A stretch of DNA of 6,321 bases from Actinomycetota bacterium. GTDB taxonomy: Bacteria; Actinomycetota; Thermoleophilia; Gaiellales; Gaiellaceae. The translations under genes were made by a program, and so were the position numbers. Positions 1-6,321 of this stretch are shown one piece after another (the first letter of the stretch is position 1; each line of letters starts with the position of its first letter). Location of the stretch: assembly GCA_013821525.1 (NCBI GenBank), contig JACDGR010000209.1, positions 1 through 6,321 on the forward strand, written 5' to 3'. The notes under the pieces are model-generated. The model was not told where the DNA came from, ran no database searches, and was given only the letters and a program-made list of their open reading frames with translations.

Positions 1-1019
1 GCGCCGCGGCGCTCGCGCGCGTCGACCTGGAGCCCGTGCGGCTGCGCGCGAAGGAAGGGCTCTCGCTGATCAACGGCACGCAGTTCATGGCGGCGCAGGG
101 AGCGCTCGGCTTCGTGCGTGCGTGGCGGCTCGCGCGGGCAGCAGACTGCGCCTGCGCCCTCTCGCTCGAGGCGCTCCAGGGCTCGCGCAACTCGTTCATC
201 CCGCAGGTGCACGCGCTCCGGCCACTGCGTGGGCAGGCGGCGTCTGCCCGCAACGTGATCCGGCTGCTCGACGGGTCGGCGATCATCGAGTCGCATCGCT
301 GGTGCGACAAGGTGCAGGACGCGTACTCGCTGCGCTGCGCGCCCCAGGTGCACGGCGCCTCCCGCGATCTCCTCGACTACGTGGAGTACACGGTCGGCAC
401 CGAGCTGAACTCCGCGACCGATAACCCGCTCGTCCTCGTCGAGGAACAGCAGCTCGTGTCCGCGGGGAACTTCCACGGGCAACCGCTCGCGTTCGCGCTC
501 GACGCGCTGGCCATGGCGGTCGCCGAGCTCGCGAGCATCGCCGAGCGCCGCGTCGAGCGCCTCGTGAATCCGAACCTGAGCGACGGCCTGCCGGCATTCC
601 TGACCTCCGACGGCGGGCTCAACTCGGGGTTCATGATCCCGCAGTACGTCGCCGCCGCGCTCGTCTCGGAGAACAAATCGCTCTGCCATCCCGCGTCGGT
701 CGATTCGATTCCGACGAGTGCCGGACAGGAGGATCATGTGTCGATGGGAAATGCTTCCGGATTGAAGGCAACGCAAGTGCTCGCCAACTCGGAGCGCGCG
801 GTTGCGATCGAGTTGCTCGCCGCCACGCAGGCAGTCGAGTTCCTGGCTCCGCTCGAGGCAGGGCCCGGTGCGCGCGCGGTGCACGACCACGTGCGCTCGC
901 TGTCGCCCCGGCTGAAAGACGACCGCCCGCTCGGGGCCGACATCGAAAAGGTCGCCTCGGCGATCCGAGACGGCTCGCTGCTTGCCGCCGTCGAGGCGCA
1001 GATCGGAGAGCTCGAATGA
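1..1019 (+). CDS. hutH: Histidine ammonia-lyase (histidase), C-terminal part, cut by window edge
   Basis: This enzyme removes ammonia from L-histidine to give trans-urocanate, the first step of histidine degradation in the cytoplasm. The reading frame is open from base 3 and ends at TGA 1017-1019, giving 338 visible codons. Against the roughly 510-residue Pseudomonas putida enzyme this is about residue 172 to the end. Counting from the codon at base 3, conserved active-site residues align with the known ones: N24 in INGTQ (Asn195), Q105, Y108 and R111 in QDAYSLR (Gln277, Tyr280, Arg283), F157 in GNFHGQP (Phe329) and E243 in QEDHVSMG (Glu414). The Ala-Ser-Gly triplet that forms the MIO cofactor lies upstream and cannot be seen. 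The missing N-terminus is a window effect, not a truncation. Phenylalanine and tyrosine ammonia-lyases are related, but the histidase-like residues and the hutU-hutI neighbours favour HutH. The stop overlaps the next start by ATGA. Confidence 0.97.
   Translation, partial: AAALARVDLEPVRLRAKEGLSLINGTQFMAAQGALGFVRAWRLARAADCACALSLEALQGSRNSFIPQVHALRPLRGQAASARNVIRLLDGSAIIESHRWCDKVQDAYSLRCAPQVHGASRDLLDYVEYTVGTELNSATDNPLVLVEEQQLVSAGNFHGQPLAFALDALAMAVAELASIAERRVERLVNPNLSDGLPAFLTSDGGLNSGFMIPQYVAAALVSENKSLCHPASVDSIPTSAGQEDHVSMGNASGLKATQVLANSERAVAIELLAATQAVEFLAPLEAGPGARAVHDHVRSLSPRLKDDRPLGADIEKVASAIRDGSLLAAVEAQIGELE
1005..1010 (+). promoter_or_regulatory. Shine-Dalgarno sequence for the 79-aa membrane protein
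   Basis: GGAGAG lies 5 nt before the ATG at 1016, inside the last codons of hutH. It is the clearest ribosome-binding site in the hut part of the window and decides the start of the small membrane protein. The other starts here have only weak purine-rich upstream sequence. Confidence 0.7.
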
Positions 1020-1251
1020 GCAAGCGTCTCCAGTGGGGGCTGCCCGAGTCGCCGCCGCCGAAGAATCCGCTGCGCGACACGTTCCTCGTCTACGGCGGGC
1101 TCGCCGTCGTCGTCGTGGTGCTCGCCTGGGTGACGGGCGGCTCCGTGACGAAGGCGGTCGCGGTGGCGGCCGTCTTCTTCGTGATCGCGTCCGCCTGGAA
1201 CGCCTATCGGTGGCGAATGCGGGCGCGCGAGGCGGCCCGCCGCGGCGAGCA

Positions 1252-1255
<4 letters not shown>
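1016..1255 (+). CDS. Small two-helix membrane protein inside the hut operon, function unknown
   Basis: The protein has 79 residues and I do not recognise a family. The N-terminus (about residues 1-21) is polar and proline-containing (PESPPPKNP). Two hydrophobic stretches follow, at about residues 22-40 (with a VVVVV run) and 45-63, separated by a short TGGS turn. The tail is strongly basic (YRWRMRAREAARR). By the positive-inside rule both ends would face the cytoplasm, forming a helical hairpin. No cysteine, histidine cluster or catalytic motif is visible. The ATG overlaps the hutH stop as ATGA, has a good GGAGAG site 5 nt upstream, and the TGA overlaps the hutU start as ATGA. These overlaps and the unbroken hydrophobic pattern argue for a real translated gene. 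Position suggests co-expression with histidine degradation. A role in membrane association or in transport of histidine or urocanate is speculation. Confidence 0.85.
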
Positions 1256-2955
<1,700 letters not shown>

Positions 2956-2972
2956 AATGCCGGACGCCTGAG

Positions 2973-4187
2973 ATGGCCACTTTGCTCATCCGCGATCTGG
3001 AGCAGGTCGCGACGCCGGGACCCGGTGCCGGGCCCCGCCGCGGCGCTGTGCTCGGTGCAGTCGAGGTGACCGAGAATGCGTTTGTGTTGTGCGTCGACGG
3101 CGCGATCAGAGCGATCGGGCCGATGTCCGCGCTGCCGCCGCTCGACGGCGAGATCGAGGAGCTCGACGGCCGTGGGCTCAGTGCGATCCCCGGGCTCGTC
3201 GACTGCCACACGCATCCGGCGTTCGGCGGCGACCGCGTCCAAGAGTTCTCGCTGCGCGCGGGAGGCGCCTCCTACGAGGAGCTGCACGCCTCGGGAGGCG
3301 GGATTCTCGCGACGGTGCGGGCCACGCGGGCACTCGACGAGGGCGGTCTGGCGGTCCGCGTTGCCCGGCATGCCGATTGGATGCTCGCCCACGGCACCAC
3401 GACGTGGGAGGGAAAGTCCGGTTACGGGCTCGACCGCGACACGGAGCTCTCGTCGCTGCGGGCCGTGCGAGCGGCCGGTGGCTCACCGACCTGGCTCGGC
3501 GCGCACGCGGTCGCTCCCGAGAGCGACGGCGCCGACGACTACCTCGACTTCGTGCTCAGCGAGGTTCTGGCCGAGGCTGCGCAGCTCGCGCACGCGGCTG
3601 ATGTCTTTCTGGAACGGGGCGTGTTCGACGCGGTGCAGGCTCGCCGGTACCTCGAGGCGTGTCGAGGCGCCGGGCTCGCGCTTCGCCTGCACGGCGACCA
3701 GTTCACCGAAGCCGGGGCGATCCCGCTCGCGATCGAGCTCGGCGCCCGCTCGGTCGACCATCTCGAGGCCACCGGCGCGGAGGGTGTCTCCGCGCTCGCG
3801 GCGAGCAACGTCGTCGGCGTGCTCCTGCCTGCGAGCGCGCTCTTTCTCGCGCGGCCGATGCCACCCGCGCGTGCCCTCGTGGACGCCGGTGCGGCGATCG
3901 CCCTCGCGACGGACTTCAACCCGGGCAGCTCCTTCACGACGAGCCTGCCCCTCGTCTGCTCGCTCGCCTGCACGCAGCTCGGACTGTCGCCGGCCGAAGC
4001 GCTCATTGCAGTCACCGTCAACGCAGCCTCAGTCCTCGGGCGCACCGACATCGGCCGCATCGCAACGGGCTTTCGCGCCGATCTCACGTTGCTCGACGCG
4101 CCCGACTGGCGGTACCTCGGCTACCACCTCGGCGGCGACATCGTCTCGACCGTCGTCAAGCATGGCCGTGTCGCCCTCCGGCGCTAA
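2973..4187 (+). CDS. hutI: Imidazolonepropionase
   Basis: A zinc-dependent amidohydrolase that opens the ring of 4-imidazolone-5-propionate to give N-formimino-L-glutamate, the third step of histidine degradation. It has 404 residues, a normal family length. The N-terminus MATLLIRDLEQVATPG and the C-terminus fit the small composite domain around a TIM barrel. Predicted metal ligands are H79 and H81 (VDCHTHPAFGG), H240 (RLHGDQF) and D314 (ATDFNPGSS), with H263 (VDHLEA) as the further conserved active-site His. The KSGYGLD segment is typical of HutI. The position after HGD is Gln243, where some family members have Glu; from memory Gln also occurs in proteobacterial HutI, so I do not treat it as a defect. 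The ATG at 2973 is preferred although the frame stays open upstream, because it gives the family N-terminus and clears hutU. The Shine-Dalgarno match is weak (GGA about 8 nt upstream). No hutG or hutF follows. Confidence 0.97.
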   Translation: MATLLIRDLEQVATPGPGAGPRRGAVLGAVEVTENAFVLCVDGAIRAIGPMSALPPLDGEIEELDGRGLSAIPGLVDCHTHPAFGGDRVQEFSLRAGGASYEELHASGGGILATVRATRALDEGGLAVRVARHADWMLAHGTTTWEGKSGYGLDRDTELSSLRAVRAAGGSPTWLGAHAVAPESDGADDYLDFVLSEVLAEAAQLAHAADVFLERGVFDAVQARRYLEACRGAGLALRLHGDQFTEAGAIPLAIELGARSVDHLEATGAEGVSALAASNVVGVLLPASALFLARPMPPARALVDAGAAIALATDFNPGSSFTTSLPLVCSLACTQLGLSPAEALIAVTVNAASVLGRTDIGRIATGFRADLTLLDAPDWRYLGYHLGGDIVSTVVKHGRVALRR

Positions 4188-4197
4188 CCTGACCCCG

Positions 4198-4611
4198 ATG
4201 CCGTCGAAGAAGCAGCGCCGCAGGCGCCAGAAGAACTTCCGCCACGAGTACGAGGTCGTGCTCGTCGACGGCGACGGCAACGAGATCGAGGTCGATCCCG
4301 ACGAGCGCCGCGCCGAGCGCGAGGCCAAGCTGAAGCAACGTGCGGCCGCGAAGCCCGTGGCCGGCAAGCAAAAATCCACTCGAGCAATCCGCGAGCCGCC
4401 ACTCCCGAGCTGGCGCCGTGCGATCCGCCGCGGCGGCTTGATGGGCGGCGCGATGCTGCTGGCGTTCGTCTTCCTCTTCCACAACGGCTCGCTCGGCGGA
4501 CGCATCGCCATCGGACTCGTCTACGGCGTCGCCTTCGTGCCGCTGACCTACTTCATCGACCGCACCGCGCACCGCACCTACCAGAAGCGGCTCGCGAGGA
4601 AGAACGCCTAA
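4198..4611 (+). CDS. Basic protein with two C-terminal membrane segments, function unknown
   Basis: The protein has 137 residues and I cannot assign it to a family. Residues 1-16 are very basic (KKQRRRRQK). Residues 17-35 hold a short segment with a VVLVDGDGNEIEVDPDE-like acidic pattern that could form a beta hairpin, and residues 36-66 are charged and probably helical or disordered. Two hydrophobic stretches lie at about residues 79-95 and 101-120, separated by a HNGSLGG turn, followed by a basic tail. Both ends are predicted to be cytoplasmic. The ATG at 4198 lies 10 nt after the hutI stop, so read-through from the hut operon is possible. No good Shine-Dalgarno sequence is seen. A GTG at 4168 in the same frame is an alternative start but would overlap hutI. 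The TAA overlaps the end of the convergent cupin gene. A link to histidine metabolism rests on position only. Confidence 0.85.
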   Translation: MPSKKQRRRRQKNFRHEYEVVLVDGDGNEIEVDPDERRAEREAKLKQRAAAKPVAGKQKSTRAIREPPLPSWRRAIRRGGLMGGAMLLAFVFLFHNGSLGGRIAIGLVYGVAFVPLTYFIDRTAHRTYQKRLARKNA

Positions 4612-4940
4612 GCGCTGCCGCGGAAGTGCCCGTCGCCCGGCCAGGGCGCGAGCAGGAGCAGCACCCGGGCGCCGCCCGAGCTGTGCAGCGCGTGGCGCTC
4701 GTCCGGCTCGAAGCGAACCATCGTCCCCTGCGACGCCCGGACGACCTGCTCGCCGGCCGAGATCTCGACTTCACCCTGGAGGACGGTCACCCACGTGTTC
4801 TCCTTGACCTGATGGTCTCCGAGCGACTGGCCCGGATGCATGACGATCAAAACTGCGCGTGCTCCGTTGTCGGAGTGGAGCACGACAGCGTCGCGGGTCC
4901 CCGCCGGTGCGTCGAGCTCGAGCAGGTTCCAGTGCTGCAC
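4608..4940 (-). CDS. Small single-domain cupin protein
   Basis: A 110-residue protein forming one cupin beta-barrel; the substrate is unknown. Motif 1 is seen around PGQSLGDHQVKENTW through VLQGEVEI (about residues 36-60), and motif 2 around residues 72-86 (GTMVRFEPDERHALH), followed by LLLLAPWPGDGH. H43 and H83 match the first His of motif 1 and the His of motif 2. The second motif-1 His is replaced by V45, and the Glu position holds N48 or is shifted to E47, so the usual four-ligand metal site is incomplete. The GTG at 4940 is preferred because it yields MQHWNLLELD, a natural start for such cupins; a TTG at 4973 would add 11 residues. The gene runs towards the 137-aa membrane-protein gene and away from the hydrolase gene. 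It is too short for HutD, the larger cupin-like protein of some hut loci. Confidence 0.87.
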   Translation of the reverse strand: MQHWNLLELDAPAGTRDAVVLHSDNGARAVLIVMHPGQSLGDHQVKENTWVTVLQGEVEISAGEQVVRASQGTMVRFEPDERHALHSSGGARVLLLLAPWPGDGHFRGSA

Positions 4941-4982
4941 GGCTAGAGCGTTTCCAGGCCCGGATACACTCAAACGCGCGTC
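4941..4982. promoter_or_regulatory. 42-nt divergent intergenic region with a possible -10 box
   Basis: This gap separates the divergent cupin and hydrolase starts and must hold at least part of both promoters. On the + strand TACACT at 4965-4970 fits the TANNNT -10 pattern and would place transcription start about 5-7 nt before the ATG at 4983, so the mRNA would be nearly leaderless. No convincing -35 box or Shine-Dalgarno sequence is seen. On the - strand I see no convincing -10 box. This is a weak prediction. Confidence 0.3.
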
Positions 4983-5624
4983 ATGCCGCTCGTCGTCGAC
5001 ACTTTCGTCATGGGACGGTTCCAGAGCAACTGCTACGTCATCCGGCGTGAACGCGGTGCGCCGGAGTCGGCTGTTCTCGACCCCGGAGACGACCCGACCA
5101 CCCTGCGGCTCGACCTGGCGCGCATGGGCACGACCGTCGGCGGCATCCTCGTCACGCACACCGATGTCGACCACATCGGAGGTGTGGCGGCGCTTGCAGA
5201 CGGCACCGGCGCAGAGGTGTGGGCGCCCGCCGGGGAGGTCGAAGACCTGCGATCCGGCACGACCCGTGGCGGCTTCGCGGTGGGTGCGCACGATCCCGCG
5301 CATGTGGTGACGGGCGGCGACGAGATCGTCGTTGCGGGGATCGAGTTCGAGGTCGTCGACGTGCCCGGGCATTCCGCCGGTCACGTGGCGTTCCACGCAG
5401 ACGGGCAGCTCTTCTCCGGCGATCTGCTCTTCGCCGGCTCGATCGGGCGCTACGACCTCCCGGGCGGAGACTGGGAGACGCTTCTTGCCTCAGTCCGAGC
5501 CCTGCTCGACCGCTTCCCGCCGGAGACGGTGCTCCACCCAGGTCACGGGCCTGCGACGACGCTCGACCGCGAGCTGCAGTCGAACCCGTACCTGCGCGAG
5601 CTGCGGGCCGAGCGCTCCCGGTGA
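4983..5624 (+). CDS. Metallo-beta-lactamase-fold hydrolase, glyoxalase II / YcbL-like
   Basis: A predicted cytoplasmic zinc hydrolase of 213 residues, a size typical of the short YcbL-like relatives of glyoxalase II; a thioester substrate such as an acyl-thiol is plausible but unproven. The metal-binding motif is THTDVDHIGG, giving H59, D61, D63 and H64. The second position of the usual HxHxDH is therefore Asp. The other ligands look normal: H130 in PGHSAGH, the bridging D147 in FSGDLLF and H188 in HPGHGP. The SIGRYDLPGGD block and the C-terminal NPYLREL also fit this subfamily. The ATG at 4983 gives the expected start (FVMGRFQSNCYVI within the first residues). The TGA overlaps the hisS GTG. 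In Mycobacterium tuberculosis a similar hydrolase gene (Rv2581c) lies directly before hisS near relA, so the pairing is conserved across actinobacteria; its functional reason is not known to me. Confidence 0.94.
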   Translation: MPLVVDTFVMGRFQSNCYVIRRERGAPESAVLDPGDDPTTLRLDLARMGTTVGGILVTHTDVDHIGGVAALADGTGAEVWAPAGEVEDLRSGTTRGGFAVGAHDPAHVVTGGDEIVVAGIEFEVVDVPGHSAGHVAFHADGQLFSGDLLFAGSIGRYDLPGGDWETLLASVRALLDRFPPETVLHPGHGPATTLDRELQSNPYLRELRAERSR

Positions 5625-6321
5625 GCGAGAAGTTCCAGGCACCGCGCGGGACGCACGACGTCCTGCCCGGCGATGCAACGTGGTGGCACCTCGTGCGCAC
5701 CATGGAGCAGGTCGCCGCCGACTACGGCTGGCGCCGCATCCAGACGCCCGGATTCGAGGACACCGGTTTGTTCGCGCGGACCTCTGGCGATGCGTCCGAC
5801 GTCGTGAACAAGGAGATGTACACGTTCTCCGATCGCAGCGACCGCTCGTTGACGCTTCGACCCGAGGGCACCGCGCCGATCGCGCGCGCGTACGTCGAGC
5901 ACGGCATGCACCGTGACCCGCAGCCGGTGAAGATGTTCACGATCGCACCGATGTACCGCTACGGCGCACCCGGCCGTGGCCGCTTCCGCGAGCACTACCA
6001 GCTCTCGGTCGAGGCGATCGGATCAGCCGATCCCGCAATCGACGCCGAGATCTTGCAGCTCTACCACGAGCTCTTGCAACGGCTCGGCGTGACGAACTGG
6101 GAGCTTCACCTCAACTCGATCGGCGATGCCAACTGCCGGCCGGCGTACGTGGAGCGCCTGAACGATTGGCTCGATGAGCACGCGGATGTGCTCGACGACG
6201 ACGCGCGGCACAAGCGCTCGACGAGCCCGTTGCAGGTCTTCGATGTGAAGACGCCGTCGGTGCGCGCCGCGCTGGAGGGCGCGCCGAAGATCGGCGAGTC
6301 GCTCTGCGACGAGTGCCGTTC
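5621..6321 (+). CDS. hisS: Histidyl-tRNA synthetase, N-terminal part, cut by window edge
   Basis: This class II synthetase charges tRNA-His with histidine. The visible part is 233 codons of an expected 420 or so, running off the right edge with no stop. The start is GTG 5621, overlapping the upstream TGA as GTGA. The N-terminus FQAPRGTHDVLPG is characteristic. Residues 41-56 fit the motif 1 region (TPGFEDTGLFAR), and SLTLRPEGTAPIAR (residues 76-89) is the conserved histidine/ATP-pocket segment. Motif 2 lies around residues 111-126 with Arg113, but it reads YRYGAPGRGRFREHYQ where most bacterial enzymes have an FRxERPQxGRxRQ-like sequence, so the usual Glu after RY is Gly115. The paired segment QLSVEAIG and the later NSIGDANCRP are normal. 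The histidine-specific LVRGLDYYT region, motif 3 and the anticodon-binding domain lie beyond the window. A HisZ-type paralogue is unlikely given the bacterial HisRS-like length so far and the neighbour, but cannot be wholly excluded. Confidence 0.95.
   Translation, partial: MSEKFQAPRGTHDVLPGDATWWHLVRTMEQVAADYGWRRIQTPGFEDTGLFARTSGDASDVVNKEMYTFSDRSDRSLTLRPEGTAPIARAYVEHGMHRDPQPVKMFTIAPMYRYGAPGRGRFREHYQLSVEAIGSADPAIDAEILQLYHELLQRLGVTNWELHLNSIGDANCRPAYVERLNDWLDEHADVLDDDARHKRSTSPLQVFDVKTPSVRAALEGAPKIGESLCDECR

Noticed and set aside
1..1019. hutH as a pseudogene lacking its N-terminus and MIO triplet
   Set aside because: The frame is open to the window edge and residue spacing matches the full-length enzyme, so the missing part simply lies outside the window.
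982..1251. 90-codon N-terminal extension of urocanase
   Set aside because: It overlaps the end of hutH and the whole small membrane-protein gene in a different frame, is Arg-rich, and precedes the expected urocanase N-terminus.
3076..4197. Upstream extension of the 137-aa protein frame through hutI, giving an apparent 511-residue protein
   Set aside because: The part overlapping hutI is Arg/Ser-rich low-complexity shadow sequence, while hutI has all its family motifs in another frame. Only the part from ATG 4198 is kept.
4666..4678. GC-rich perfect inverted repeat CGGGCG-C-CGCCCG as a possible terminator
   Set aside because: It lies inside the cupin coding region, its one-base centre leaves no proper loop, and no T-run follows on either strand.
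4608..4940. Cupin as HutD, the cupin-like protein of some hut operons
   Set aside because: It is about half the length expected for HutD, is on the opposite strand from the hut genes and shows a simple single-domain cupin pattern.

Overview
The window is gene-dense, high-GC bacterial DNA, around 70% G+C by eye, with ATG and GTG starts, almost no intergenic space and repeated 4-nt stop/start overlaps. The protein sequences and the pairing of a metallo-beta-lactamase-fold hydrolase gene with hisS, which is also found in Mycobacterium, point to an actinobacterium. A deep lineage such as Thermoleophilia is my best guess, inferred from overall appearance and not shown by any marker.

Positions 1-4187 hold most of a histidine-utilisation (hut) operon on the + strand. 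It contains the C-terminal two thirds of hutH (histidine ammonia-lyase, cut by the left edge), a 79-residue protein with two predicted membrane segments, hutU (urocanase) and hutI (imidazolonepropionase). Together the three enzymes convert histidine to urocanate, then imidazolonepropionate, then N-formimino-glutamate. The small membrane protein is joined to both neighbours by ATGA overlaps. No enzyme acting on formiminoglutamate (hutG or hutF), no permease and no hut regulator lies in the window.

Positions 4198-4611 encode a 137-residue protein with a very basic N-terminus and two C-terminal membrane segments. It starts only 10 nt after hutI and could be read through from the hut operon. It converges with a 110-residue single-domain cupin gene on the - strand (4608-4940), and the two stop codons overlap.

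A 42-nt divergent gap follows, then a second + strand unit. This is a glyoxalase II/YcbL-like metallo-beta-lactamase-fold hydrolase (4983-5624) overlapping by GTGA with hisS (histidyl-tRNA synthetase), which runs off the right edge.

All recognised enzymes look intact where visible. I saw no mobile element, CRISPR array, tRNA or rRNA. I did not find a clearly new multi-gene system. The points most worth checking are the small membrane protein embedded in the hut operon, an altered metal-binding motif in the hydrolase (HxDxDH in place of HxHxDH), and a non-standard motif 2 in the histidyl-tRNA synthetase.
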